Part shown: positions 8,899 through 17,485 of the stretch, in pieces
How the letters are laid out: every line of letters begins with the position of its first letter
Numbering within the stretch: position 1 is the first letter of the stretch
Assembly: GCA_902539825.1 (NCBI GenBank)
Contig: CACBMH010000010.1
Location: forward strand, 1-35,320
DNA length: 35,320 nucleotides
Direction of reading: 5' to 3'
Source of the DNA: an uncultured Alphaproteobacteria bacterium
GTDB lineage: Bacteria > Pseudomonadota > Alphaproteobacteria > HIMB59 > GCA-002718135
Translations under genes and position numbers: made by a program
The notes under the pieces: model-generated
Told to the model about the DNA's origin: nothing
Seen by the model: the letters and a program-made list of their open reading frames with translations, nothing else
Database searches by the model: none

Positions 8899-9279
8899 AT
8901 GGCTAGAATTTCAGGTGTTAACATTCCCACAAATAAAAAGGTAAACATCGCTCTTACCTACATCTTTGGAATTGGAAAAAAAATAGCTTTAGATATTTGC
9001 AGCAACGCTTCTATAGATATTACAAAGCGTGTAAGTGAACTTAATGAAGACGAAGTTAACAAAATTAGAGATTTAATTGATAAAGACTATTCAGTAGAAG
9101 GTGATTTAAGAAGAAAAATATCCCTAGATATTAAAAGGTTGAATGATCTAGGATGTTATAGGGGGCTTCGTCATCGTAAAAAACTTCCTGTAAGAGGTCA
9201 AAGAACACACACTAACGCCAGAACAAGAAAAGGTAAAGCCGTAGCGATTGCTGGAAAGAAAAAAGTAACAAAAGGTTAA
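8899..9279 (+). CDS. rpsM: 30S ribosomal protein S13
   Basis: S13 is in the head of the small subunit and contacts the P-site tRNA and bridges to the large subunit. The 126-residue protein starts [26 protein letters not shown] and ends with the conserved basic [26 protein letters not shown] tail. ATG 8899 is chosen because it gives the universal MARI start; a TTG at 8887 in frame adds four residues. No Shine-Dalgarno is visible; the leader is very T-rich. Confidence 0.97.
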   Translation: MARISGVNIPTNKKVNIALTYIFGIGKKIALDICSNASIDITKRVSELNEDEVNKIRDLIDKDYSVEGDLRRKISLDIKRLNDLGCYRGLRHRKKLPVRGQRTHTNARTRKGKAVAIAGKKKVTKG

Positions 9280-9280
9280 A

Positions 9281-9661
9281 ATGGTTGAGAAAAAAAAATC
9301 AAAAGTTAAAAAAAAATTATCTTCAGGTGTAGCTCACATCGTTTCTTCATTTAACAATACAATAATTACAATTACAGATGAAAAAGGTAATGCATTAGCA
9401 TGGTCATCATCTGGACACAAAGGTTTTAAGGGATCCAGAAAATCTACACCCTATGCAGCACAAATTGCAGCAGAAGATGTAGGTAATAAAGCAAAAGAAT
9501 ATGGTTTAAAAAATCTTAAGGTAGAGGTTTCAGGTCCTGGCTCTGGAAGAGAGTCAGCTCTTAGATCATTACAATCAATTGGTTACGTGATTACTTCAAT
9601 AAAAGATGTAACTCCAATACCACATAATGGTTGCAGGCCTAGAAAAAGAAGAAGAGTTTAA
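9281..9661 (+). CDS. rpsK: 30S ribosomal protein S11
   Basis: S11 forms part of the platform with S6 and S18 and helps form the E site. The 126-residue product has a Lys-rich N-terminus, then [57 protein letters not shown] and the C-terminal [18 protein letters not shown], all diagnostic. It starts one base after the rpsM stop. No anomaly is seen. Confidence 0.98.
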   Translation: MVEKKKSKVKKKLSSGVAHIVSSFNNTIITITDEKGNALAWSSSGHKGFKGSRKSTPYAAQIAAEDVGNKAKEYGLKNLKVEVSGPGSGRESALRSLQSIGYVITSIKDVTPIPHNGCRPRKRRRV

Positions 9662-9662
9662 A

Positions 9663-9669
9663 AAAGGAG
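9663..9669 (+). promoter_or_regulatory. Ribosome-binding site for the GTG start of rpoA
   Basis: AAAGGAG, 7 bases before the GTG at 9677, is among the best Shine-Dalgarno matches in the ribosomal block and supports the non-ATG start of rpoA. Confidence 0.7.
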
Positions 9670-9676
9670 CATTTAA

Positions 9677-10699
9677 GTGTTACAAAAAAACTGGAGCGAA
9701 TTAATAAAACCTACAAAAATGGAAGTTAATGTAGAGGAAACCAATGGAAGAATGGGTAAACTAACGGCAGAACCACTTGAACGTGGATTTGGTTTGACTC
9801 TTGGCAATTCAATTCGAAGAATTTTACTCTCTTCTCTTCAGGGGGCAGCAATAACTTCGGTTAAAATAAAGGGCGTTGTTCATGAATTTTCAACGATTCC
9901 TGGTGTAAAAGAAGATTTAACTGACATTCTTTTGAATCTAAAATCTATTGCTGTTAAGGTACATTCACCTGGTTTAAAAAAAATGTTTTTAAAATCTTCA
10001 GGATCTGGAGAGCTTAGAGCAGGTAACTTTGAAACTGATTCTGAGACAGAAATTATGAACCCAGATCAACTAATAATGACCTTAGACTCTAATGCAGATA
10101 TAGAAATTGAAGCTAATATTGAAACAGGCAAAGGATATGTATCAGCTGAAGTCGCTGAAGATGAAAATAAAGTTATAGGAGAGATAAAACTAGATGCTAT
10201 GTTTAGTCCGGTAGTAAAAGCTACATACAAGGTTGAAAATAGTAGAGTCGGTCAAGTTACTGATTTTGATAAACTAGTTTTTGAAGTTGAAACAAATGGA
10301 GCTATAACTCCTGATGATGCAATTGCTCTAGCAGCCAGAATACTGCAAGATCAATTACAGCCATTTATAAACTTTGATGAACCAGAGGTTTCAACTGACC
10401 AATCTCAAGTTGAGAGTTTAACTTTTAATTCGAATCTCCTCAAAAAAGTTGAAGAATTAGAACTTTCAGTTCGATCAGCAAATTGTTTGAAAAATGATAA
10501 TATAATTTATATTGGTGATTTGGTTCAGAAATCTGAGTCAGAAATGTTACGAACTCCAAATTTTGGAAGAAAATCTCTTAATGAAATAAAGGAAGTACTT
10601 CAGCAAATGGAACTTAATCTTGGAATGTCAGTTCCAGATTGGCCTCCTGAAAATATAGATGAGTTAGCAAAGAAATACGAGGATCCTTTTAATAAATAA
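9677..10699 (+). CDS. rpoA: RNA polymerase alpha subunit
   Basis: The alpha subunit dimerises to nucleate RNA polymerase assembly and contacts UP elements and activators through its C-terminal domain. The 340-residue product has the N-terminal dimerisation region ([33 protein letters not shown]) and the C-terminal helix-hairpin-helix domain ([33 protein letters not shown]). Translation starts at GTG 9677 behind AAAGGAG; this gives the normal N-terminus and length (E. coli 329). It lies 15 bases after rpsK and 5 bases before rplQ. Confidence 0.98.
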   Translation: MLQKNWSELIKPTKMEVNVEETNGRMGKLTAEPLERGFGLTLGNSIRRILLSSLQGAAITSVKIKGVVHEFSTIPGVKEDLTDILLNLKSIAVKVHSPGLKKMFLKSSGSGELRAGNFETDSETEIMNPDQLIMTLDSNADIEIEANIETGKGYVSAEVAEDENKVIGEIKLDAMFSPVVKATYKVENSRVGQVTDFDKLVFEVETNGAITPDDAIALAARILQDQLQPFINFDEPEVSTDQSQVESLTFNSNLLKKVEELELSVRSANCLKNDNIIYIGDLVQKSESEMLRTPNFGRKSLNEIKEVLQQMELNLGMSVPDWPPENIDELAKKYEDPFNK

Positions 10700-10704
10700 A
10701 TGTA

Positions 10705-11142
10705 ATGAAACATAATATTAAAAATAAAAAATTAAATAAAACCTCTTCCCATAGAAAAGCAATGTTTATGAACATGTCAAACGCACTTATTAAACATGAG
10801 CAAATCACAACTACTTTATCAAAAGCTAAAGAGTTAAGAAGATTTGTAGAGAAAATTGTAACTCTAGGTAAAAAAGGTGACTTGTTATCAAGAAGAAAAG
10901 CAATTTCTATTTTACAAGATCAAAAAATGTCAAAAAAAGTTTTTGATGTTCTTTCTGACAGATATAAAAATAGAAGTGGTGGATACACTCGTATTATAAA
11001 AATTGGAAATAGATTTGGGGACAATGCACCTACAGCGGTAATAGAATTTGTTGACAGAGATGAAAATGCAAAAGGACAAGATAGCGGCCCAGTTATCGAA
11101 AAAAAACCTACTGAAGAAGTAGAACCACAACCTCAAATTTAA
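10705..11142 (+). CDS. rplQ: 50S ribosomal protein L17 with acidic C-terminal tail
   Basis: L17 binds 23S rRNA near the tunnel exit. The core has [44 protein letters not shown] and [25 protein letters not shown] as in all L17. At 145 residues it is longer than the E. coli protein (127) because of a tail of about 25 residues rich in Glu, Pro, Lys and Gln after the core. Tails of this sort are seen in other alphaproteobacterial L17 proteins. This gene closes the alpha operon, although crcB follows after only 5 bases. Confidence 0.96.
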   Translation: MKHNIKNKKLNKTSSHRKAMFMNMSNALIKHEQITTTLSKAKELRRFVEKIVTLGKKGDLLSRRKAISILQDQKMSKKVFDVLSDRYKNRSGGYTRIIKIGNRFGDNAPTAVIEFVDRDENAKGQDSGPVIEKKPTEEVEPQPQI

Positions 11143-11147
11143 TACTT

Positions 11148-11516
11148 TTGTTCAATATATTGCTTGTAGCAACTGGCGGTGCAACAGGAGCAGTCTTAAG
11201 ATATATCTTAACTAACCTAAGTAAAATTTTATTTACATCCAGTATTTATGGTACGCTTTCCGTCAATATTTTAGGTTCATTTTTAATTGGATATTTAATT
11301 ACCTCTGATTATGTAAAGAATTTATCTCAAGATTTTGTGAAGTTTTTTTTAATTATTGGGTTACTTGGTTCATTTACAACTTTTTCTGCTTTTTCTTATG
11401 AAGTAGTAAATTTAATAAATTCAAAGAAAATGTTTATATCTTTTCTTTATATTTTTATTTCAATTTTTTTCTGTATTCTATTCGCTTACTTAGGAATGAT
11501 AACAAATAAATTTTAA
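11148..11516 (+). CDS. crcB: Fluoride efflux channel CrcB/Fluc
   Basis: CrcB is a small dimeric membrane channel that lets fluoride leave the cytoplasm. The 122-residue product has four hydrophobic segments and the family motifs GGATGAVLRY near the N-terminus, NILGSFLIGY in the second segment and GLLGSFTTFSAFSYE in the third. The start is TTG at 11148, 5 bases after the rplQ stop; no ATG gives a full first helix. It is followed one base later by the pseudouridine synthase gene, so it probably shares the ribosomal transcript. No fluoride riboswitch precedes it. Confidence 0.93.
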   Translation: MFNILLVATGGATGAVLRYILTNLSKILFTSSIYGTLSVNILGSFLIGYLITSDYVKNLSQDFVKFFLIIGLLGSFTTFSAFSYEVVNLINSKKMFISFLYIFISIFFCILFAYLGMITNKF

Positions 11517-11517
11517 A

Positions 11518-12432
11518 TTGATAAAAAATATAAAAATAATAAAAAATTTTGATTTAAGATTGGATAAATATTTGAAAAATTTATATTCTTCTCTTACACA
11601 AGGCTTTATTGAAAGAAACATTAGAAAAAAAAATATTTTAATAAATGATTCAAGAACTAAATCAAATTATATAGTTAAATTAAATGACAATTTAAAAATA
11701 CTAAATTATCACGAAAAAATATATAAAAACAAAATAATTTTTAAAAAAACTAATAATATTTCAAATAAAGATTTAGAAAATTTTAATAAATCAATAATAT
11801 TCCAAAATAATGATTTTGTAGTTCTAAATAAATGGACTGAAATTGCAACTCAGGGTGGAAGTAAAATAAATATTTCAATAGATCATATCATAAAAAATAT
11901 TAATTCAAATTACAGGCTTGTTCATAGACTCGATAAAGAGACAACAGGATTGCTTTTAATTGCGAAAAATTTAAGTTATGCAAAATACTTCTCATTGCTT
12001 TTTAAACAAAAAAAAATTAATAAATTTTACATAGCTTTATGTGAAGGCATTCCTAAAAATGATATTTCTCAAGTAAATTTGCAAGTAAAAAACAAAAAAC
12101 AAAAATTTGAGAATACTTTAACTAATTATAAGCTTATCTATAAAAAAAATAGCTTATCACAAATTTTGTATAATCCAAAGACTGGAAAAACTCATCAATT
12201 AAGAATTGTTTCAAAAAATCTAGGATGTCCAATAATAGGAGATAAAAAATATAATAGTTCTTCAAAATTTAAAAAAGAAAAACTAATGCTTCATGCCTAT
12301 AGTTTAAACTTTAGAATAGAAAATAAAGATTATGATTTTGTTGCAGATTTACCTGATCATTTTTTATCATTTTCAAAAATTAATAAATTAAGAATAAACA
12401 AAAATTTTCATAAAAACCTAGATACTATTTAG
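11518..12432 (+). CDS. rluC: 23S rRNA pseudouridine synthase, RluC/RluD family
   Basis: RluA-family enzymes isomerise uridines in 23S rRNA. The 304-residue product has an N-terminal S4-like RNA-binding domain (about residues 10-65) and the catalytic core with HRLDKETTG at 136-144, D139 being the nucleophile, followed by PKTGKTHQLRIVSKNLGCPIIGD. The S4 domain plus tight linkage in an alphaproteobacterium favour RluC over RluA, but RluD cannot be excluded. The start is TTG at 11518, one base after crcB. Its last 15 bases overlap the 3' end of lipB on the other strand. Confidence 0.88.
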   Translation: MIKNIKIIKNFDLRLDKYLKNLYSSLTQGFIERNIRKKNILINDSRTKSNYIVKLNDNLKILNYHEKIYKNKIIFKKTNNISNKDLENFNKSIIFQNNDFVVLNKWTEIATQGGSKINISIDHIIKNINSNYRLVHRLDKETTGLLLIAKNLSYAKYFSLLFKQKKINKFYIALCEGIPKNDISQVNLQVKNKKQKFENTLTNYKLIYKKNSLSQILYNPKTGKTHQLRIVSKNLGCPIIGDKKYNSSSKFKKEKLMLHAYSLNFRIENKDYDFVADLPDHFLSFSKINKLRINKNFHKNLDTI

Positions 12433-13065
12433 TTTATTTATAAATATATTTTTAAAATTTTCATCAAACTCATTTTGATCTAACTTAATTCCTAATTCTT
12501 CCATAGAAGTATTTTTATATTCTTTTAAACCACATGAGTGAATATAATCATAATACTTTAAATCAGGATTAATATTAAAACTCATACCATGATAAGTAAT
12601 CCATTTTTTTACTCTAAGACCAATAGCGCCAATTTTCTTTTCTTTATCAAAAGTTATTTTATTATTTTTAATAACCCAAATACCCACTCTATCTTTGAAT
12701 GGTCTTGCCTCAATATTGTAATTTTTTAAAAAAGTAATTAATGAATCCTCGATAATTGAAATAAATTTTCGTATATCTTTTTTTTTATTGTTCAAGTTTA
12801 ACATAAAATAAGCAATTCTTTGACCTGGACCATGGTAGGTTGTTTTACCTCCTCGATTTGTTTTAATTACATCAATAATATTTGAGTTTAATATTTCATC
12901 ATCTTTAGCACTTGTTCCTTGGGTGAAAACATGCTCATGAGTTAAAAACCACAATAATTCTTTAGACAGATTGTTATTTATATTTTCTACTTTTGATTCC
13001 ATAAAAAGAATTGCCTCATTATAATTTATTTCATTATTTGATATTTTAACTTCAATTTCATTCAT
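12418..13065 (-). CDS. lipB: Octanoyl-[ACP]:protein N-octanoyltransferase LipB
   Basis: LipB moves octanoate from acyl carrier protein to the lipoyl domains of pyruvate and 2-oxoglutarate dehydrogenases and GcvH, the first step of lipoate assembly before LipA. The 215-residue protein has the signature RGGKTTYHGPGQ (71-82), the region around the catalytic Lys (KKIGAIGLRVKKW; K144) and the catalytic Cys in HSCG (C178). Length is normal (E. coli 213). It is transcribed opposite to its neighbours, convergent with rluC (15-base overlap) and divergent from the tRNA-Leu gene across a 61-base gap. Confidence 0.95.
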   Translation of the reverse strand: MNEIEVKISNNEINYNEAILFMESKVENINNNLSKELLWFLTHEHVFTQGTSAKDDEILNSNIIDVIKTNRGGKTTYHGPGQRIAYFMLNLNNKKKDIRKFISIIEDSLITFLKNYNIEARPFKDRVGIWVIKNNKITFDKEKKIGAIGLRVKKWITYHGMSFNINPDLKYYDYIHSCGLKEYKNTSMEELGIKLDQNEFDENFKNIFINKLNSI

Positions 13066-13083
13066 CTTATTTATTTTACTTTA

Positions 13084-13112
13084 TTGATAGATAATATTCT
13101 ATCTGATATTTA
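13084..13112 (+). promoter_or_regulatory. Weak candidate promoter for tRNA-Leu and mgtE
   Basis: TTGATA (13084-13089) lies about 15-17 bases before GATATT/TATTTA (13105-13112), ending about 15 bases before the tRNA 5' end. The divergent lipB gene must also be transcribed from this 61-base gap. The -10 match is poor, so this is only a position where a promoter must lie. Confidence 0.3.
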
Positions 13113-13126
13113 ATTCTACTATATAT

Positions 13127-13213
13127 GCGGCTGTGGCGGAATTGGTATACGCGCAGCGTTGAGGTCGCTGTGGGATTTATCCTGTGGAAGTTCAAGTCTT
13201 CTCAGCCGCACCA
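13127..13213 (+). tRNA. tRNA-Leu (anticodon GAG)
   Basis: The sequence folds as a class II tRNA: acceptor stem GCGGCTG (13127-13133) pairs with CAGCCGC (13203-13209), then A and an encoded CCA. The anticodon stem CAGCG/CGCTG encloses the loop TTGAGGT, giving anticodon GAG at 13161-13163, which reads CUC and CUU. The long variable arm (GGGA...TCCT) and the T-loop TTCAAGT are as expected for tRNA-Leu. The mature 3' end is only 6 bases before the mgtE ATG. Confidence 0.95.
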
Positions 13214-13219
13214 ATTTTT

Positions 13220-14587
13220 ATGGAAGAAGTAATTATAAAAAAAGATCAGGATTCTCCAATTAAATCTGTTGAATTAATAACTGATTATTTGGAAAATTAT
13301 AAATATAATAATGTTCTATCGTATTTAAAAGATATTCATAATGCAGATATTGCAGAAATTCTCCAAAATTTAGATCCGGTTTTAAGATTAAGCCTTTTGA
13401 ATATAATTGATAAGAATTTTGATCCTGAAATTTTAACTTATTTAAATGATAGTGTTAGAGAAGAAATAATAGAAACTTTAGATATAAAGCAATTAGCTAA
13501 TAATGCTAAAAGTTTAGATATTGATGATGCGGTCGACTTAGCTGAAGATTTAGAGGAAAAAGATCAGACTATATTCTTAGAAAATTTAGATAAAGAAGGA
13601 CGTACATTAGTTGAGGAAGGATTAAATTATCCTCAAGACTCTGCTGGAAGATTAATGCAAAGACAATTTGTTGCTGTTAATCAATCATGGAATGTTGGTC
13701 AAGCAATTGATTATTTACGAAACAATAAAGGCAATCTGCCTGAAGATTTTTATGATATTTATTTAATCAATAATAATAAAGAAGCAAAAGGTATAGTTCC
13801 ATTAGGAAGATTAATGGGTTCTAAAAGAGAAATAGAATTAAATTCAATAATAAATAAAGATTTAAGATTAATAGATGTTAATACTGATCAAGAGGATGTA
13901 GCTTTATTATTTAATAAATATGGATTAGTCAGTGCTCCAGTTATAAATAATCAAAAAAAAATTATTGGATCAATTACAGTTGATGATGTTGTAGAGGTTA
14001 TAGAAGAAGAAAGAGAGGAAGATATTTTAAAGCTTGGAGGTGTAGATCACACAGATTTGTATGAGTCAGTTATTAATACAACAAAATCAAGAATTTCGTG
14101 GTTAATTGTAAACTTAATGACAGCAGTGGTGGCTTCTGTAGTGATAGGTTTATTTGAAGCTGCGATAGAAAAAGTAGTAGCCTTAGCTATTTTAATGCCA
14201 ATAGTAGCTTCAATGGGTGCTAATGCTGGAACTCAAACTTTAACAGTTGCAGTACGAGCTATTGCAGTGAAAGAACTAACTACTAGTAATGCTTTAAAAA
14301 TAATAACCAAAGAAACTCTAATTGGTGGTATAAATGGAATTATATTCGCAATCATAATATCTTTAATTTCTATTTATTGGTTTGATAATTTGCTTTTGGG
14401 TTTAATAATAGGTCTTGCTATGATACTAAATTTAATTATTGCTGGTTTTTCAGGAATTGTAATTCCACTAATTTTAGATAAGTTGAAAATTGATCCTGCT
14501 TTAGCATCTGCTGTAATTTTGACTACAATAACAGATGTTTTTGGTTTTCTATCTTTTTTAGGATTAGCAACTTTATTTTTAATATAA
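13220..14587 (+). CDS. mgtE: Magnesium transporter MgtE
   Basis: MgtE is a dimeric magnesium-gated channel. The 455-residue product has the superhelical N domain (about 20-130), a pair of CBS domains (about 145-260) ending in the acidic plug-linked EVIEEEREEDILKLGG, and five membrane helices from about residue 290 with the pore motif SMGANAGTQTLTVAVRAIA at 331-349. The ATG at 13220 is taken because any earlier start would run through the tRNA. There is no Shine-Dalgarno and only 6 bases separate it from the tRNA CCA, so translation must start near the processed 5' end of the mRNA. Confidence 0.94.
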   Translation: MEEVIIKKDQDSPIKSVELITDYLENYKYNNVLSYLKDIHNADIAEILQNLDPVLRLSLLNIIDKNFDPEILTYLNDSVREEIIETLDIKQLANNAKSLDIDDAVDLAEDLEEKDQTIFLENLDKEGRTLVEEGLNYPQDSAGRLMQRQFVAVNQSWNVGQAIDYLRNNKGNLPEDFYDIYLINNNKEAKGIVPLGRLMGSKREIELNSIINKDLRLIDVNTDQEDVALLFNKYGLVSAPVINNQKKIIGSITVDDVVEVIEEEREEDILKLGGVDHTDLYESVINTTKSRISWLIVNLMTAVVASVVIGLFEAAIEKVVALAILMPIVASMGANAGTQTLTVAVRAIAVKELTTSNALKIITKETLIGGINGIIFAIIISLISIYWFDNLLLGLIIGLAMILNLIIAGFSGIVIPLILDKLKIDPALASAVILTTITDVFGFLSFLGLATLFLI

Positions 14588-14610
14588 TCTGGCCTATTTA
14601 AGTTAAATTA

Positions 14611-15951
14611 ATGCTAAAAAAAAATGATCTAATAGATTACTTTTATAAAGGAATTAAAGACAAGAATGACTTACGCATAGGAGTAGAACACGAGAAATTT
14701 GTTTTAAACAAAAACAATTTAAACCAATTATCTTATGAAGAGTCAAACGGCATAAAAGATATTCTTTTAAAATTTGTAAATAAGGGATGGAAACCAAAGT
14801 ATGATTATAAAAATACTGTAATAATTGCTCTAGAAAGATTTGGTGAAAGTATAACTTTAGAGCCAGGCGGTCAGATTGAATTATCTGGAGCTCAATTAAA
14901 AAATATTCATCAAACCTGCACAGAAACGAATAGGCATTTAAAAGAGTTAAAAGAAATTGGTGAAGAATTTAATTTTATATTACTGGGCTTAGGCGTGGAA
15001 CCTAGTTTATCCCTTGATGAATTGCCTTGGATGCCAAAACAAAGATACTCCATAATGAAAAAATATATGCCTAAAGTTGGTACTCTAGGGCATCATATGA
15101 TGAAACGTACTTGCACCAACCAAGTAAATTTGGATTATCATTCTGAAGAAGATATGATTGCTAAGTTTAGATTAATGTTAAATCTAGAAGGAATTGCAAC
15201 TGCAATATTTGCTAACTCACCTTTTGATCAAAAAGAAGTTTCTAAATATAAGAGTTTAAGATCTCATTTTTGGCATCACACAGACAAAGATAGAACAGGT
15301 TTATTACCTTTTGTTTTTGAAAAAGATTTTAATTTTGAAAAATATGCAGAGCATGCACTTGACGTGCCAATGTATTTTGTAATTAGAGATCATAAATATA
15401 TAGATATGACTAATTATACTTTTAGAGATTTTATGAAAAATAACATTTACAAAGATTTACACATTGAACCTACTATTGAAGATTGGATAAACCATTTATC
15501 AACTTTATTTCCTCAAGTTAGATTAAAGCAATTCTTAGAGATACGTTCCATGGATGCATGTTCATGGGATTTAATATGTTCTCAACCTGCTTTTTGGATT
15601 GGCATTTTATATAATGATGATGGTATTGATAAAACTAATGAAATAGTTGAGAGCTGGACTCAAAATGATAGAAATTTAATAAATAGGTTAGTGCCAAAAG
15701 AAGGTCTACAAACCAAATTCAAAAATGGTATTTTGTTAGATATTGCACAAAAATTATTTGAAATTTCAAAATCAGGTTTAGAAAAAAGAAATATTCTAGT
15801 AAAAAATGAAAAATATAATGAAACATTTTATCTTAAAGATTTAGAACAAAATCTATCAAATGGCCATTCACCTGCTGATTTATTAATCAGCAAATATAAT
15901 GGTGAATGGAAAAAAAATATTAATAAAATATATGAGGAAGAAATTTTCTAA
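14611..15951 (+). CDS. gshA: Glutamate-cysteine ligase, GCS2 (plant/alphaproteobacterial) class
   Basis: The enzyme joins glutamate and cysteine with ATP, the first step of glutathione synthesis. The 446-residue protein has GVEHEKF (24-30), the substrate-binding ITLEPGGQIELSGA (81-94), MMKRTCTNQVNLDYHSEEDM and the C-terminal FLEIRSMDACSWD. These belong to the GCS2 class found in alphaproteobacteria and plants, not to the E. coli GshA class. It is coupled by a one-base TAATG overlap to gshB, so the two glutathione enzymes are made together. Confidence 0.94.
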   Translation: MLKKNDLIDYFYKGIKDKNDLRIGVEHEKFVLNKNNLNQLSYEESNGIKDILLKFVNKGWKPKYDYKNTVIIALERFGESITLEPGGQIELSGAQLKNIHQTCTETNRHLKELKEIGEEFNFILLGLGVEPSLSLDELPWMPKQRYSIMKKYMPKVGTLGHHMMKRTCTNQVNLDYHSEEDMIAKFRLMLNLEGIATAIFANSPFDQKEVSKYKSLRSHFWHHTDKDRTGLLPFVFEKDFNFEKYAEHALDVPMYFVIRDHKYIDMTNYTFRDFMKNNIYKDLHIEPTIEDWINHLSTLFPQVRLKQFLEIRSMDACSWDLICSQPAFWIGILYNDDGIDKTNEIVESWTQNDRNLINRLVPKEGLQTKFKNGILLDIAQKLFEISKSGLEKRNILVKNEKYNETFYLKDLEQNLSNGHSPADLLISKYNGEWKKNINKIYEEEIF

Positions 15952-16889
15952 TGAAAAAAAGTATAGCTATTCAAATGGATAATATTGAAAAAATTGATTA
16001 TGAATTCGATACATCTTTTTTAATAGGTTATGAGGCACAAGAAAGAGATTATGATATTTTTTATTACAATCCAAAAGACTTATTCATAAAAGAGAATACT
16101 ATTCAAGCATCTGGATATTATTTAGAGTTATTGCTAGATGAAAAAAATTATTTCAATTTTAAATCTAATAAAATCATTGCCAAATTAGAAGATTTTCAAT
16201 TTGTCTTTTTAAGACAAGATCCTCCTTTTGATATGAATTATATCACATCGACTTATATTTTGGACTTACTTCCATCTTCCACAATTGTTGTGAATGATTC
16301 AACAGCAGTTAGAAATTCTACTGAAAAATTATTTACATTTAATTTTAAAGAATTTATGCCACCTACTTTGGTTACAAAAAATTTAAAAATTATTGAAGAA
16401 TTTTTAGATAAAGAAAAAGATATTATAACTAAACCTCTCTATGGTAATGGAGGGGAGGGGATACATAGATTTGATAAAAGTAATTTCAGTTCTAAAATAT
16501 TAGAGGAATATTTACACTTGCCTATAATGGTCCAAAAATTTATCAATGAGATAGAGCATGGTGACAGGAGGATCGTTTTTTTTGATGGTGAATATTTTGG
16601 TTCAGTTGCTAGAATACCCCAAGAAGGTAATTTAAAGGCAAATTTTCATGCTGGCGGAAAGGCAAGTAAAACTGACTTAGTTTATAGAGACAAAGAAATC
16701 ATCGAAAATTTGGGACCGAAGCTAAAAGAGCACAATCTTTTTTTTGTTGGAATTGATATAATTGGAAATTATCTAACAGAAATAAACGTAACTTCACCTA
16801 CAGGATTGAAGCAAATTAATGCATTAAACAACGTAAAATTAGAGAAAGATTTTTGGGATAAGCTTGAAGCAAAATATAAATTAGTTTAA
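15951..16889 (+). CDS. gshB: Glutathione synthetase
   Basis: GshB adds glycine to gamma-glutamylcysteine with ATP. The 312-residue product has the N-terminal substrate domain (FLRQDPPFDMNYITSTYIL from residue 86), the ATP-grasp core with KPLYGNGGEGIHRF (161-174), VQKFINEIEHGDRRIVFFDG and the metal-binding TEINVTSPTGLKQINAL near the C-terminus. This is the prokaryotic GshB family, of normal length (E. coli 316). It overlaps gshA by one base; a spaced bioY follows with its own ribosome-binding site. Confidence 0.96.
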   Translation: MKKSIAIQMDNIEKIDYEFDTSFLIGYEAQERDYDIFYYNPKDLFIKENTIQASGYYLELLLDEKNYFNFKSNKIIAKLEDFQFVFLRQDPPFDMNYITSTYILDLLPSSTIVVNDSTAVRNSTEKLFTFNFKEFMPPTLVTKNLKIIEEFLDKEKDIITKPLYGNGGEGIHRFDKSNFSSKILEEYLHLPIMVQKFINEIEHGDRRIVFFDGEYFGSVARIPQEGNLKANFHAGGKASKTDLVYRDKEIIENLGPKLKEHNLFFVGIDIIGNYLTEINVTSPTGLKQINALNNVKLEKDFWDKLEAKYKLV

Positions 16890-16912
16890 TTATAGTATTT
16901 AAAGGAAAACAT

Positions 16913-17479
16913 ATGCACGAAAATAGAATTTTAATACACAAACTAAAAAACTTTGAAAATATAAATTCAAATTTTCTTATAATAACTTTGATATTATTCG
17001 GTTCAATTTTACTAGCGATTTCTGCTAAAGTTCAAGTACCATTTTGGCCAGTGCCAATGACAATGCAGACGTTTGTTATATTCTTAATAGGAATGACATA
17101 TAGTGTAAGATTATCTTTTGCCACAGTTGCATTTTACCTTTTTCAAGGAGCTATAGGGCTCCCTGTTTTTGCAGCCGGTGGTGGAGTTGCTTATTTAGTT
17201 GGGCCAACAGCAGGATATCTTTATGGCATGTTATTTGCATCTATCGTTATAAGTTATTTAGCAAATTTAGGTTTTAGTAAAACATATTTTAAAGCTACAG
17301 TATCTCTCTTAATTGGCTCTGCTATTATTTTTTCATTTGGCATCATCTATCTTGGTTATATTATTGGCTTCGCAAAAGCAGTAGCCGCTGGTCTTTTACC
17401 ATTTATTCCAAGTGAATTGTTTAAAATTGCATTAGCAGTTGCTTTGATCCCAACTTTACACAAAATTATTACAAAATAA
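16913..17479 (+). CDS. bioY: Biotin transporter S-component BioY
   Basis: BioY is the substrate-binding membrane subunit of ECF-type biotin importers. The 188-residue protein has about six hydrophobic segments and the family motifs VPFWPVPMTMQTFVIFLIG and FQGAIGLPVFAAGGGVAYLVGPTAGYLYG. A ribosome-binding site AAAGGAAA (16901-16908) precedes the ATG at 16913. No BioM or BioN partner is adjacent, so it either works alone, as reported for some solitary BioY proteins, or shares an ECF module elsewhere. It suggests biotin scavenging, in keeping with the auxotrophy common in small marine genomes (inference). Confidence 0.93.
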   Translation: MHENRILIHKLKNFENINSNFLIITLILFGSILLAISAKVQVPFWPVPMTMQTFVIFLIGMTYSVRLSFATVAFYLFQGAIGLPVFAAGGGVAYLVGPTAGYLYGMLFASIVISYLANLGFSKTYFKATVSLLIGSAIIFSFGIIYLGYIIGFAKAVAAGLLPFIPSELFKIALAVALIPTLHKIITK

Positions 17480-17485
17480 TAATTA

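Noticed and set aside
13088-13104. Small palindrome AGATA-N-TATCT upstream of tRNA-Leu as an operator
   Set aside because: Only five base pairs, all in AT-rich sequence, and no regulator gene nearby; expected by chance.
13127-13213. tRNA-Leu as an integration site of a genomic island
   Set aside because: No repeat of the tRNA 3' end, no integrase or phage gene, and the genes after it (mgtE, gshA, gshB, bioY) are ordinary chromosomal ones.
13184-13219. Upstream extension of mgtE into the tRNA-Leu gene
   Set aside because: The frame is open, but the codons are the variable and T arms of a well-formed tRNA; the ATG at 13220 gives the normal MgtE.
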